Shown piece by piece: positions 1-8,816 of a stretch of DNA of 64,000 nucleotides; the first letter of the stretch is position 1; each line of letters begins with the position of its first letter. The translations under genes were made by a program, and so were the position numbers. The notes below the pieces were generated by a model. That model was not told the DNA's origin, did no database searches, and saw only the letters and a list, made by a program, of their open reading frames with translations. The DNA is from Pseudomonas pisciculturae. GTDB lineage: Bacteria; Pseudomonadota; Gammaproteobacteria; Pseudomonadales; Pseudomonadaceae. The stretch covers positions 1 through 64,000 of the forward strand of contig NZ_JACVZE010000013.1 in assembly GCF_015461805.1 (NCBI RefSeq). Reading direction: 5' to 3'.

Positions 1-1
1 T

Positions 2-106
2 GACCGCTTCGATGAACTGAAGCAACCTGCTGCCGAAAACTGCGTAACTCATTGTTTACCAAGGAGTTTTCCGTTTCGACTGCGCCGGAAGTGGGGCGAA
101 TTATAG
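2..106 (+). other. Open frame entering from the left edge, nature unknown
   Basis: One plus-strand frame is open from the window edge to a TAG at 104-106 (34 codons, many basic residues near the end). It could be the tail of a gene lying upstream, or chance. The rest of 107-190 shows no gene and leads into the convergent end of flgN. I see no tRNA, integrase or repeat here that would mark an island edge. Low confidence. Confidence 0.2.
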
Positions 107-190
107 GCTTCCAGAATCTGCCGTCAACCTTTAATTTAGCTTTTCTATCAAATCGCCTGAAACGCCCTACTCTCTCTATATAGAAGAACT

Positions 191-622
191 TCAAGCGTCA
201 TTCCGCTGCGTTCGCCCATCCGGCCCATACAGCTTGTTCCCCACCACCGTATTCAGGAACCCAACAATCCGCTGGTTAGCCGCCATGCGCACACCCAACG
301 CCGCGCCATTGGCAACGTTCAACTCCCGCGCCCTGCGCGCCAGCGCCTGCACCTCGCGCCAAACCGCCACGCAATCAGCATCCTCAGCCGCCTTGAGCGC
401 ACCTTGGCGCCCTGCCCCATAGCCCAGCTTCAACTGCGCCCCGGCGCGTATGGCTTCCAACTGCTCCAACCTGAGCAAAGCGGCCTGCTTGCTCGCCGTC
501 AGTTCTTGCAGGCGTTCGCCATCCACCTTGGCCTGAGCCAACGCCAAGCGTTCCTGCTCCAGCAATTGCACCAATTGCTCAATCGCCTGCTGCTGCACCT
601 GCAGATGTTTACTCAGACTCAT
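191..622 (-). CDS. flgN: FlgN flagellar chaperone
   Basis: 143 residues, the usual size for FlgN, the cytosolic chaperone that keeps the hook-filament junction proteins FlgK and FlgL export-competent. It is predicted nearly all helical and rich in Gln, Leu and Ala, and ends with the LYGPDGR stretch common in proteobacterial FlgN. It is the last gene of a leftward flgA-flgM-flgN unit, 27 nt after flgM, the same order as in Salmonella. The assignment rests on context plus the C-terminal motif; the family is otherwise poorly conserved. Confidence 0.85.
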   Translation of the reverse strand: MSLSKHLQVQQQAIEQLVQLLEQERLALAQAKVDGERLQELTASKQAALLRLEQLEAIRAGAQLKLGYGAGRQGALKAAEDADCVAVWREVQALARRARELNVANGAALGVRMAANQRIVGFLNTVVGNKLYGPDGRTQRNDA

Positions 623-649
623 GGTTACCTGCGGCTCATCAACGGGCGC

Positions 650-925
650 TCATTCGGTTTCGCGGACACTCGCCGCCAACCCATCAAGGATCGAATCGGC
701 GCTTACCTGGTAAGTGCCACTTTCGACGGACTGACGCAGGGCCGCGATTTTTTCCATATCTACATCCGCCGACGTGGCAACGTCTGCGCTCGCGGTGCTG
801 CTGGACACTTGCACGCCATCATCAAGCGTCGCATCCAGGGGCTGCATGTCGATGCGTTGGGCGCCCGCCACTTTGCTGTCAGTAGGTGCCGGGGGGTTGG
901 TCAGGTTCGCACTTATGATTTTCAC
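650..925 (-). CDS. flgM: FlgM anti-sigma-28 factor
   Basis: FlgM binds FliA in the cytoplasm until it is exported through the finished hook-basal body. The frame is open back to a TTG at 979, but the sigma-28-like promoter at 958-985 overlaps that codon. I therefore prefer the GTG at 923-925, which gives a 91-residue protein beginning MKII, close to the 97 residues of enteric FlgM. The C-terminal half (DMEKIAALRQSVESGTY, then ADSILDGL) matches the sigma-binding helices of the family. If the upper promoter is not used for flgM, the TTG start with AAGG 7 nt upstream would add 18 residues. It lies between flgA and flgN. Confidence 0.85.
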   Translation of the reverse strand: MKIISANLTNPPAPTDSKVAGAQRIDMQPLDATLDDGVQVSSSTASADVATSADVDMEKIAALRQSVESGTYQVSADSILDGLAASVRETE

Positions 926-957
926 GTTAGAGGCTTCAATTGGCTGTGGTTGAGTCA

Positions 958-985
958 CTATCGGCAATCGCGATGGCAAACTTTG
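958..985 (-). promoter_or_regulatory. Sigma-28 (FliA)-type promoter of flgMN
   Basis: On the minus strand CAAAGTTT and GCCGATAG are separated by 12 nt, very near the enteric FliA consensus (TAAAGTTT-N11-GCCGATAA). It lies 33 nt upstream of the GTG start chosen for flgM and overlaps the longer flgM reading. It would let FliA drive its own anti-sigma factor, as in Salmonella. Confidence 0.65.
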
Positions 986-999
986 ACCTTGGATAAAAA

Positions 1000-1659
1000 T
1001 TAATAGCGCAGCAGCAATTCATTCTGGCCCACCACCTGGGCGTTGAGCATTTTGCCGTCGCTGCCCACCACCCGTACGTTGCTGCCCAGGCTGCCGTTAT
1101 CCAGCGCCTTGCCGTCGCGGCTGATAGTGAAACCGACACCCTGGGCCTGCAACGTCACCCGCTGGTTGCGTTGCACCAACCAAGGCTCGCGGAAGTGGCT
1201 GCGGGTCAGCACCATGCCTCGCCCGAGGTTGCGACTGGCCTGGCGACCGATGATCTGGCCCATCTCAAACACGCTACCCTTGGGCAACCGCTCGAGTGAG
1301 CCGCGCTTGAGTTCCAACATCGGTGCCTTGATCACCTCGCCCGCCTCGATGCGTTGACGACTGACTATATAGTCGCCCTCCACACGCACACTCACTTGCA
1401 GGTAGCCGGCCACCTCGCTGCCACAACGCACCCCCACCGCCACACGCCCGATAGCGCTCTGCTCGGGATGCACCAGATAAGGCCGAGGCTGCGAACACTC
1501 CAGGATTCGAGTGGCGGGCTGGCCGATATCAACCGCCACCAGTTGGGCGCGCGCCGGCAAGCGCGGTGCAATCACGCCGCGCACCTTGTCTTCCAAGCCA
1601 TCCGCCTGGGCCAGGGCACTGCACAGCACGCACGCCAAACCGACCAATCGCCACGCCAT
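1000..1659 (-). CDS. flgA: FlgA, P-ring assembly chaperone
   Basis: 219 residues. FlgA is a periplasmic chaperone that helps FlgI polymerise into the P ring. The start at 1659 gives a good signal peptide (MAWRLVGLACVLCSALAQA); an upstream in-frame start at 1710 would put 17 polar residues before it and is less likely. The C-terminal SAF-like part is typical: RIEAGEVI, GRGMVLTRSHF, and a final segment with QVVGQNELLLRY. It is divergent from flgB and first in flgAMN. Confidence 0.9.
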   Translation of the reverse strand: MAWRLVGLACVLCSALAQADGLEDKVRGVIAPRLPARAQLVAVDIGQPATRILECSQPRPYLVHPEQSAIGRVAVGVRCGSEVAGYLQVSVRVEGDYIVSRQRIEAGEVIKAPMLELKRGSLERLPKGSVFEMGQIIGRQASRNLGRGMVLTRSHFREPWLVQRNQRVTLQAQGVGFTISRDGKALDNGSLGSNVRVVGSDGKMLNAQVVGQNELLLRY

Positions 1660-1683
1660 AAATCCGACCCTCAAGGCTTCACA

Positions 1684-1743
1684 ACGCCAAATTCTAGCCC
1701 CCCCACCCACAGGGCAAATCCTGAATTAGTCGCCAAATAGCCG
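1684..1743. promoter_or_regulatory. flgA/flgB divergent control region with possible FlhDC boxes
   Basis: The 162-nt gap between flgA and flgB holds two similar sequences in the same orientation, ACGCCAAATTCTAGCC at 1684-1699 and TCGCCAAATAGCCG at 1730-1743. The second resembles one half (AANGSNNAAATAGCG) of the enteric FlhD4C2 site. Divergent flgA and flgBCD promoters are FlhDC-dependent in enterics. No strong sigma-70 -35 is evident, as expected for activated promoters. Motif match by eye only. Confidence 0.35.
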
Positions 1744-1821
1744 CCTGTTTCAGCCTTTGCCTCGCCACCCTTGGGACTAACCTGCGAGCCGTTCATTTAT
1801 TTGATGCACAGGTCCGCAACC

Positions 1822-2235
1822 ATGATCGACAAGCTCGACAACGAGCTGCGCTTTCAGCAGGACGCAATGAGTTTGCGGGCTGAGCGCCAGCAGGTATTGG
1901 CCAATAACATCGCCAACGCCGACACACCCAACTTCCGCGCGCGGGACTTCAACTTCTCCACCGAACTGGCCAGCTCCCTGCAAAAACAGCACATGGGCAG
2001 CGGCATGGCCCTGGCCACCACCTCGGACCGGCACCTGCACGCCGCGTCCACCAGCAGTTTTGCCAGCCGCGACTTGCTCTACCGCGTGCCCGACCAGCCG
2101 AGCCTGGACGGCAACACCGTGGACATGGACCGCGAACGCGCCCAGTTCACCGATAACGCCGTGCGCTACCAGGCCAGCCTCACCTTCCTGACCAACCGCT
2201 TGCAGTCGCTCAAGACCGCCATGCAGTCCGAATAA
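1822..2235 (+). CDS. flgB: FlgB, proximal rod protein
   Basis: 137 residues; a proximal rod component of the basal body secreted by the flagellar type III apparatus. The ATG at 1822 gives MIDKLDNELRF, and the family signature LANNIANADTPNFRARDF follows at about residues 29-46. The C-terminal helix ends in TFLTNRLQSLKTAM. First gene of flgBCDEFGHIJ, 15 nt before flgC. Confidence 0.95.
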   Translation: MIDKLDNELRFQQDAMSLRAERQQVLANNIANADTPNFRARDFNFSTELASSLQKQHMGSGMALATTSDRHLHAASTSSFASRDLLYRVPDQPSLDGNTVDMDRERAQFTDNAVRYQASLTFLTNRLQSLKTAMQSE

Positions 2236-2250
2236 CCCAGGGAAAGCACC

Positions 2251-2658
2251 ATGTCGATGTTCAGCATTTTCGATATCGCCGGCTCCGCGCTCAGCGCCCA
2301 GTCCCAGCGCATGAACGTAACCGCCAGCAACCTGGCCAACGCCGACACCACCAGCGGCCCGGACAACGAAGCCTACCGGGCGCGCCAAGTGGTGTTCGAG
2401 TCGCAGTACCAGGCCGGCAGCAACATCGGTGGCGTACGCGTCAGCCAAGTGGTCGAGGACGCCTCGCCGATGCGCCAGGAATACCGCCCCGGCGACCCGC
2501 TGGCCGACGAGTCGGGCTACGTGACCATGCCCAACGTCGAGCCGGTGGGCGAAATGGTCAACATGATCTCTGCGTCGCGCTCCTACCAGGCCAACGTTGA
2601 AGTCATGTCCACCAGCAAGGAAATGATGCTCAAAACTTTAACCCTGGGTGAGGCGTAA
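2251..2658 (+). CDS. flgC: FlgC, proximal rod protein
   Basis: 135 residues, standard length. Rod subunit paired with FlgB and FlgF. It shows the rod/hook N-terminal motif ([12 protein letters not shown]) and the C-terminal [17 protein letters not shown] coiled-coil segment shared by rod and hook proteins. Three nt separate it from flgD, in one operon. Confidence 0.95.
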   Translation: MSMFSIFDIAGSALSAQSQRMNVTASNLANADTTSGPDNEAYRARQVVFESQYQAGSNIGGVRVSQVVEDASPMRQEYRPGDPLADESGYVTMPNVEPVGEMVNMISASRSYQANVEVMSTSKEMMLKTLTLGEA

Positions 2659-2661
2659 ACC

Positions 2662-3339
2662 ATGACCAGTACGATTGCCAGCTCGGTGCTGTCGACCATG
2701 AACAGCACCAGCACCACCGCCGACAGCACCACCTCGGCGGCGGATGACTTGCAAGACCAGTTCCTCACGCTGCTGACCACACAGCTGCAAAACCAAGACC
2801 CCACCGACCCGATGGACAACAGCGAGATGGTCACCCAGCTCGCACAGATCAGCACCATCAGCAGCATCGAAAATGTGACGAGTACCCTCGAAGGCATCTC
2901 CAGCCAGATCAGCGCCGCCGAAACCCTGCAAGCCTCGGCGCTGGTGGGCAATGGCGTGTTGATCGACGGCAACACCATCCAGGTCGGCGACGGCGTGGCC
3001 ACCACCTTCGGCGTCACCCTCGACAGCGATGCCGACGACGTCACCGTCACCATCAAGGACAGCACCGGCACCGTGGTGCGCACGATTGATGAAGGCAGCA
3101 TGAGTTCCGGCACCCAGGCCTTGTCGTGGGACGGCCTGCAAGACGACGGCACCACCGCCGCCGATGGCGCCTACACCTTCAGCATCAGCGCCACCGCCAG
3201 CGACGTCGCGGTCACCAGCACCGCACTCAAATATGCCCTGGTCACCGGCGTCACCACCGACAGCAGCAACCAGGTTGCACTGGACCTGGGAGGCGTCAAC
3301 GACAACGTTGCCCTCAGCGATATCAGCCTCGTCCTCTGA
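2662..3339 (+). CDS. flgD: FlgD, hook cap / hook assembly scaffold
   Basis: 225 residues. FlgD caps the growing hook and promotes FlgE polymerisation. The N-terminal export/cap segment has the typical FLTLLTTQLQNQDPTDPMDN (about residues 34-53), followed by the FlgD Ig-like/tudor domain with the DGTTAADGAYTFS stretch. Thr/Ser-rich like the other proteins of the operon. Followed by flgE after 28 nt with a good AAGGAG site. Confidence 0.95.
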   Translation: MTSTIASSVLSTMNSTSTTADSTTSAADDLQDQFLTLLTTQLQNQDPTDPMDNSEMVTQLAQISTISSIENVTSTLEGISSQISAAETLQASALVGNGVLIDGNTIQVGDGVATTFGVTLDSDADDVTVTIKDSTGTVVRTIDEGSMSSGTQALSWDGLQDDGTTAADGAYTFSISATASDVAVTSTALKYALVTGVTTDSSNQVALDLGGVNDNVALSDISLVL

Positions 3340-3367
3340 CGCCCCACTTCTATAAAGGAGAAACATC

Positions 3368-4516
3368 ATGGCTTTTTCCCAAGCGCTCAGTGGTCTGTCG
3401 GCGGCGTCCACCGACCTCAACGTGGTCAGTAACAACATTTCCAACTCCCAGACCGTGGGCTTCAAAAGCTCTACCACCCAGTTCGCCGACGTGTACTCCG
3501 GCGCCGATGTGGGCCTGGGCACCCAGGTGTCCGGCGTGGTGCAGAACTTCGAATCCGGCAGCCTGACCACCACCGACAACTCCCTGGACCTGGCCATCAA
3601 CGGCGACGGTTTCTTCACCTTCACCGACGGTACCCAAACCGTGTACTCACGTAACGGCCAGCTCACCCTGACCGCCGACGGCTACCTGGAAAACGCCGCC
3701 GGCGACAAACTGCTGGGGGTCAACGGCGTCATCCAGATTCCTACGACTGGTCTGCAAGCCAGCGCCAGCACCGAGCTGGATGCCGAGCTCAACCTGGATG
3801 CCAGCGAAGACGTGATCACCACCACCTTCGACCAGACCGACTCGTCCACCTACTCCTATTCCACCAGCGCCACGCTTTACGACTCCCTGGGCATCAGCCA
3901 CACCAGCACCCTGTATTTCACCAAGAGCGGCGAAAACAGCTGGACCGTGCACACCGCTATCGACGGCAACCTGCTGACCGACACCCAAACCGTCGAATTC
4001 AGCGCCAGCGGCCTGATCACCAGCGGCGCCACCGGCACCTACACCTACGACCCAGACAACGGCGCGGCAGACATCGCCCTCACCCTGGACCTGACCGGCA
4101 CCACCCAGTTCGGCAACGACTCGGCGGTGTCCGACATCACCCAGAACGGCTACACCTCCGGCAGCCTGGTGAGCTTCACCATCGATGAAACCGGCACCGT
4201 GGTCGCCACCTACTCCAACGACCAGACCAAAAACATCGACCAGATCCAGCTCGCCACCTTCAGCAATGAAAACGGCTTGAAGGCCAATGGTGACAACACC
4301 TGGCTGGCCACCACCTCCTCCGGCCAGGCGCTGTTGGGCGTGGCCGGCAGTGGCTCGCTGGGGTCTATCCTCAGCGGCACCACCGAAGACTCCAACGTCG
4401 ACCTGACCGCGGAGTTGGTGAACCTGATCATTGCCCAGCGTAACTTCCAGGCCAACGCCAAGTCGGTGACGGCGCAAAGCGAAGTGCTGCAACAAGCTGT
4501 GAACATCGGTTCCTGA
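3368..4516 (+). CDS. flgE: FlgE, flagellar hook protein
   Basis: 382 residues, within the usual 380-460 range. It builds the universal joint between rod and filament. N-terminal signature VVSNNISNSQTVGFKSSTTQF, central beta-rich Thr/Ser-rich domains, and a C-terminal VNLIIAQRNFQANAKSV segment. Strong AAGGAG ribosome site upstream. The central region of this protein is generally variable and could distinguish this second hook from a primary one elsewhere. Confidence 0.95.
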   Translation: MAFSQALSGLSAASTDLNVVSNNISNSQTVGFKSSTTQFADVYSGADVGLGTQVSGVVQNFESGSLTTTDNSLDLAINGDGFFTFTDGTQTVYSRNGQLTLTADGYLENAAGDKLLGVNGVIQIPTTGLQASASTELDAELNLDASEDVITTTFDQTDSSTYSYSTSATLYDSLGISHTSTLYFTKSGENSWTVHTAIDGNLLTDTQTVEFSASGLITSGATGTYTYDPDNGAADIALTLDLTGTTQFGNDSAVSDITQNGYTSGSLVSFTIDETGTVVATYSNDQTKNIDQIQLATFSNENGLKANGDNTWLATTSSGQALLGVAGSGSLGSILSGTTEDSNVDLTAELVNLIIAQRNFQANAKSVTAQSEVLQQAVNIGS

Positions 4517-4520
4517 CCCT

Positions 4521-5258
4521 ATGGATCGCATGCTTTTCACGGCCATGAGCGGGGCCAACCAGGCGCTCGAACAGCAAGCGGTGGTGGCCAACAACCTGGC
4601 CAATATCGTGACCCCGGGCTTTCGTGCACAACTGGTGGAGATGCAGTCGTCACCCGTGGCGGGCGACGGCCTGCCGACCCGTGTGTCGGTGGCCGCCAAC
4701 GGCATCGGCGTGGACTGGAGCGAAGGCCCCATCGTGCACACCGACCGCGCATTGGACGTGGCCCTGGGCGAAAACGTGATGCTCGCGGTGCAGACCGGCG
4801 ACGGCAGCGAAGCCTACACCCGACGCGGCGACTTGCAGGTGGACGGCACCGGCGCCATGAGCGTGGGTGGTCGCCCGGTGATCGGCGATGGCGGCCCGAT
4901 CACCGTGCCCCTGGGCAGCGAAGTCACCCTCGGCAGCGACGGCACCATCAGCGTGCGTGAACTGGGCATGAGCCCTCGGGGTTTGAGCCCAGTGGGCAAA
5001 TTGAAGTTGGTGTCGGCACAGCCCGGCACCTTGCAACCCGGCACCGATGGTTTGTTCCGCACCGCCAACACACAACCCTTGCCGGCCGACGACACCCTGC
5101 GCGTCGCCCCCGGCGCCCTGGAAGGCAGCAACGTCAGCCCCACCAGCGCCATGGTCGCGATGATCGACAACTCACGCCGCTACGACATGCAGATGAAAGC
5201 CATCAGCACCGCCGACGAAAACGCCAAGAGCGCCAACAGCCTGCTGTCCCTGAGCTGA
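4521..5258 (+). CDS. flgF: FlgF, proximal rod protein
   Basis: 245 residues. Rod protein with the family motifs [14 protein letters not shown] at the N-terminus, [16 protein letters not shown], and a C-terminal [16 protein letters not shown] stretch. Starts 5 nt after the flgE stop. Role inferred from family and operon position between flgE and flgG. Confidence 0.95.
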   Translation: MDRMLFTAMSGANQALEQQAVVANNLANIVTPGFRAQLVEMQSSPVAGDGLPTRVSVAANGIGVDWSEGPIVHTDRALDVALGENVMLAVQTGDGSEAYTRRGDLQVDGTGAMSVGGRPVIGDGGPITVPLGSEVTLGSDGTISVRELGMSPRGLSPVGKLKLVSAQPGTLQPGTDGLFRTANTQPLPADDTLRVAPGALEGSNVSPTSAMVAMIDNSRRYDMQMKAISTADENAKSANSLLSLS

Positions 5259-5289
5259 CCGCACCGTTGCACCTACAAGGAACCGAACG

Positions 5290-6072
5290 ATGATCAGATC
5301 GCTGTGGACGGCAAAAACCGGCCTCGAAGCCCAGCAAGGCCAAATGGACGTGATCGCCAACAACCTGGCAAACGTCAGCACCAACGGCTTCAAGCGCTCG
5401 CGCGCGGTGTTCGAAGACCTGGTGTACCAGAACGTGCGCCAGCCGGGCGCGCAAAGCAGCACCGACACACGCCTGCCCTCGGGTTTGCAGGTGGGCACCG
5501 GCGTGCGCGAAGTGGCCACCGAGCGCCTGCACACCCAAGGCAACCTGGAGCAGACCAGCAGTTCCAAGGATTTGGCCATCAACGGCCTCGGCTTTTTCCA
5601 AGTGGACATGCCCGACGGCAGCACCGGCTACACCCGTGACGGCAGCTTCCAGCTCGACGCCAACGGCGAGATGGTCACCTCCAACGGCTACAAACTCTCG
5701 GCCGGTGTGACCATCCCGGCCAACGCCACCGCCATCACCATCAGCACCGATGGCATTGTCTCGGTCACCACCCCTAGTGCATCCACCTCGACCCAGGTCG
5801 GCCAGCTCAACCTGGCGTTGTTCATCAACCCGGCTGGCCTGGAAAGCATCGGCCAGAACCTCTACCTGGAAACCGACGCGTCGGGCTCGCCCACAGAAAC
5901 CACGCCGGGTCTGAACGGCGGCGGCACTCTGTCTCAGGGCTACGTGGAAACCTCCAACGTGAACGTGGTGGAAGAAATGGTCGGCATGATCCAGACCCAG
6001 CGCGCCTACGAAATCAACAGCAAGGCCGTGGAGAGCTCCGACGAAATGCTCCAGCGCCTCACACAACTGTGA
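5290..6072 (+). CDS. flgG: FlgG, distal rod protein
   Basis: 260 residues, exactly the common FlgG length. Forms the distal rod inside the L and P rings. Motifs: [32 protein letters not shown], and [20 protein letters not shown] near the C-terminus. The stop overlaps the region of the flgH start. Confidence 0.96.
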   Translation: MIRSLWTAKTGLEAQQGQMDVIANNLANVSTNGFKRSRAVFEDLVYQNVRQPGAQSSTDTRLPSGLQVGTGVREVATERLHTQGNLEQTSSSKDLAINGLGFFQVDMPDGSTGYTRDGSFQLDANGEMVTSNGYKLSAGVTIPANATAITISTDGIVSVTTPSASTSTQVGQLNLALFINPAGLESIGQNLYLETDASGSPTETTPGLNGGGTLSQGYVETSNVNVVEEMVGMIQTQRAYEINSKAVESSDEMLQRLTQL

Positions 6073-6077
6073 TTTCC

Positions 6078-6734
6078 ATGGCTAAACAGTATCTATTCGT
6101 CTGCCTGCTGGCACTCGCCGGTTGCGATCAACTGCCCCACAAACCGGTGGTGCCCGAGGAAGACCTGCCGGCGCCGGTCTACCCGCTGCGCCAGGCCAAC
6201 GGTTCGATCTACCAAGGCAGCCTCGGCTCGCAGCCGCTGTTCGAAGACCGCCGCCCGCGCCGGGTCGGCGACACCCTGACCATCCAACTGGAAGAACAGG
6301 TCAGCGCCAGCAAGAACTCCTCGTCCAATGCCAGCCGTGCCGGTTCCATGGGCCTGAAGTTCGCCACCACCTCGGCGCGCGCCTCCCAGGTCGGCTCGTT
6401 TGGGATGGACGCCTCCACCACCCACGACTTTATCGGCGCAGGCGGTTCCCAGGCGAACAACTCGTTCACCGGCACCATCTCTGTGACAGTGATGCAAGTG
6501 ATGCCCAACGGGCACCTGCGGGTGCGCGGTGACAAACAGATCGCCATCAACCAGGGCACCGAATTCATCCGGTTCTCCGGCCTGGTCAACCCGCGCAGCA
6601 TCACCGGGGAAAACACCGTGTCATCGACCCAGGTGTCCCAAGCGCGCATCGAGTACGTGGGCGACGGCTATATCAATGAAGCGCAGCGCATGGGCTGGCT
6701 CCATCGCATCCTTCTCAATGTTTCACCCTTCTGA
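6078..6734 (+). CDS. flgH: FlgH, L-ring lipoprotein
   Basis: 218 residues. Outer-membrane L-ring subunit. The N-terminus is a lipoprotein signal with lipobox LAGC, so Cys is about residue 16. ATG at 6078 is preferred; a GTG at 6069 overlapping the flgG stop would add three residues. The body shows the FlgH features [20 protein letters not shown] and [19 protein letters not shown], and ends in a beta-rich [12 protein letters not shown] tail. Confidence 0.95.
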   Translation: MAKQYLFVCLLALAGCDQLPHKPVVPEEDLPAPVYPLRQANGSIYQGSLGSQPLFEDRRPRRVGDTLTIQLEEQVSASKNSSSNASRAGSMGLKFATTSARASQVGSFGMDASTTHDFIGAGGSQANNSFTGTISVTVMQVMPNGHLRVRGDKQIAINQGTEFIRFSGLVNPRSITGENTVSSTQVSQARIEYVGDGYINEAQRMGWLHRILLNVSPF

Positions 6735-6745
6735 GTAACGCTGCC

Positions 6746-7855
6746 ATGTTCCTAAGAGCCGCCAGAATCCTGCTGCTGAGCTGCCCGTTGTGGCTATGCG
6801 CAACAGGGCAGGCCGAGCAGATCCGCGACATCGCCGATTTTTCCGGCATCCGCCCCAACAACCTGGTGGGCTACGGCCTGGTGGTTGGCCTGGACGGCAG
6901 CGGCGACCAGACCACCCAAAGCCCGTTCACCGAACAGGGCCTGACCAACATGCTCTCGCAACTGGGCGTCACCCTGCCCGCCGGGGCGAACATGCAGATG
7001 CGCAACATTGCTGCGGTGATCGTCACCGCCAACCTGCCCGCCCTGTCGCGCCCCGGTCAGCAGATCGACGTGGTGGTGTCGTCCATCGGCAACGCCAAGA
7101 GCCTGCGTGGCGGCACGTTATTAATGACGCCGATGAAAGGCGCCGACGGCGAAGTGTATGCCGTGGCCCAGGGCAGCCTGCTGGTGGGCGGCGCGGGCGC
7201 ATCGGCCAACGGCAGCAGCGTGACGGTCAACCAGCTTGCGGGCGGACGAATTCCACGCGGCGCAATCATCGAGCGCGCAGTGGCGCTGAACCTGAACAGC
7301 GACCACGGCCTGCTCAGCCTGGCGCTGCATGAGCCAGACTCGGCCACCGCCCAGCGCATCGTCTACGCCATCAACCTGGACATGCGCCGCACCGTGGCCT
7401 CGGCCGTGGACGGCGGGATGATCGAGATCCAGGGGCCGGTGTCGCCCAACGAACGCACCAACTTCATGGCGCGCATCGAGAGCATTGAAGTGCTGCCGAT
7501 CCAGGCGCGGCCAAAAGTCATCCTCGATTCGCGCACCGGCTCCATCGTGCTCAACAGCTCGGTGAAGCTCTACCGCGCCGCCGTGGCCCACGGCAATTTG
7601 TCGGTGATCATCGATACCACCAACACCGCCAGTCAGCCAGGGGCATTCAGTGGTGGGCAAACGGCGGTGACGTCCCAGAGCAATATCTCCATCGAATCCC
7701 AGGGCGGCTCGCTGCATTTGCTGGAAGGCACCGCGAATCTGATGGACGTGATCAAGGGCCTCAACGCCCTGGGCGCCACGCCGCAGGACTTGATGGTGAT
7801 CTTGCAGGCGCTCAAGGCGGCGGGTTCGTTACGGGCTGAGCTGGAGATCATCTGA
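6746..7855 (+). CDS. flgI: FlgI, P-ring protein
   Basis: 369 residues. Periplasmic P-ring subunit around the distal rod, assembled with FlgA. Signal peptide about residues 1-23 ending ATGQA. Conserved stretches: IRDIADFSGIRPNNLVGYGL, GLDGSGDQTTQSPFT, and the C-terminal LNALGATPQDLMVILQALK. Its last base overlaps the first base of flgJ. Confidence 0.96.
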   Translation: MFLRAARILLLSCPLWLCATGQAEQIRDIADFSGIRPNNLVGYGLVVGLDGSGDQTTQSPFTEQGLTNMLSQLGVTLPAGANMQMRNIAAVIVTANLPALSRPGQQIDVVVSSIGNAKSLRGGTLLMTPMKGADGEVYAVAQGSLLVGGAGASANGSSVTVNQLAGGRIPRGAIIERAVALNLNSDHGLLSLALHEPDSATAQRIVYAINLDMRRTVASAVDGGMIEIQGPVSPNERTNFMARIESIEVLPIQARPKVILDSRTGSIVLNSSVKLYRAAVAHGNLSVIIDTTNTASQPGAFSGGQTAVTSQSNISIESQGGSLHLLEGTANLMDVIKGLNALGATPQDLMVILQALKAAGSLRAELEII

Positions 7856-8751
7856 TGAAAAGCACCGATCACTTTGCCCTCGACGTGCAGGGCCTTGATC
7901 ACCTGCGTAACAGCGCGCACCTGGACCCGCATGCAGGGCTCAAGGAGGCCAGCAAGCAGTTCGAAGCGGTGTTTATCCAGATGATGCTTAAAAGCATGCG
8001 CGCAGCGGTGCCCAAGTCAGAGATGTCGAGCAACTCACAAACCGAGATGTACACCGAGATGCTCGACCAGCAGTGGGCACAGAGCCTGTCGGGCAAAGGC
8101 ATCGGCCTGGCCGAGCAACTCACGCGGCAATTGAGCGGTTACACCCATGCGCCAACCCCCGAGCTGAGCGCGGCGACCACGGCATTTCTGGATTTGCCGC
8201 CCACCCGCGCCAACCCTTTCGCCGCCTGGAAGCGCCATGAAGTCAGCGGCGCAAACAACGACCAGCCCGATCACGTCCAAGCCTTTATCGCCCGCTTAAG
8301 CGGTCCGGCACAAAACGCTGCGCGCAACAGCGGCGTGCCTGCCGAGCTGATCCTGGCCCAAGCCGCACTGGAAACCGACTGGGGCCGGCGCACCATCACC
8401 ACCGCCCAGGGTGCCGACAGCCACAACCTGTTCGGCATCAAGGCAGGCTCAGCCTGGCAAGGCGCGACCACCGAAGTGATGACCACCGAATACAGCGACG
8501 ACACCGCGCAAAAACAGATCGAAGCCTTCCGCGTATACCCCAGCGACGACGCCGCCTTCAGCGACTACGCCCGCCTGATGCGCAGCCGCCCCGGCTATGC
8601 CGCCGTACGCACCGCCACTGACGCACCGCAAGCCGCCATCGCCCTGCAACAAGGCGGTTACGCCACCGACCCGCGTTACGCGCAAAAGCTTATTTCCGTC
8701 ATGGCCACCATCGGCCCCTTGCACGCCACACAAGCACGCAACGATTTATAG
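7855..8751 (+). CDS. flgJ: FlgJ, rod cap and peptidoglycan glucosaminidase
   Basis: 298 residues, the two-domain form of beta/gamma-proteobacteria. Residues 1-100 are the rod-scaffolding domain (EASKQFEAVFIQMMLKSMR). Residues about 140-298 are the glucosaminidase that opens the cell wall for the rod, with the catalytic-type Glu in LAQAALETDWGRR (E173) and SHNLFGIKAG. The translation start overlaps flgI, implying coupling. Confidence 0.95.
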   Translation: MKSTDHFALDVQGLDHLRNSAHLDPHAGLKEASKQFEAVFIQMMLKSMRAAVPKSEMSSNSQTEMYTEMLDQQWAQSLSGKGIGLAEQLTRQLSGYTHAPTPELSAATTAFLDLPPTRANPFAAWKRHEVSGANNDQPDHVQAFIARLSGPAQNAARNSGVPAELILAQAALETDWGRRTITTAQGADSHNLFGIKAGSAWQGATTEVMTTEYSDDTAQKQIEAFRVYPSDDAAFSDYARLMRSRPGYAAVRTATDAPQAAIALQQGGYATDPRYAQKLISVMATIGPLHATQARNDL

Positions 8752-8759
8752 GCCGGGGG

Positions 8760-8787
8760 TCAAGATGCCCTTTCGCCGGGCCGATAG
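8760..8787 (+). promoter_or_regulatory. Sigma-28 (FliA)-type promoter of flgKL
   Basis: TCAAGATG, 12 nt, then GCCGATAG in the 65-nt gap between flgJ and flgK. The spacing between TCAA and GCCGAT is 16 nt, identical to the other sigma-28-like sites in this window. It would give late expression of the hook-filament junction proteins, as known in enterics. Confidence 0.65.
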
Positions 8788-8816
8788 TGCCAACCATGTA
8801 GCCCAGGAGCTTCTCG

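Noticed and set aside
1-190. tRNA or integration boundary at the left edge
   Set aside because: No cloverleaf or conserved tRNA arms can be traced; only an unassigned open frame.
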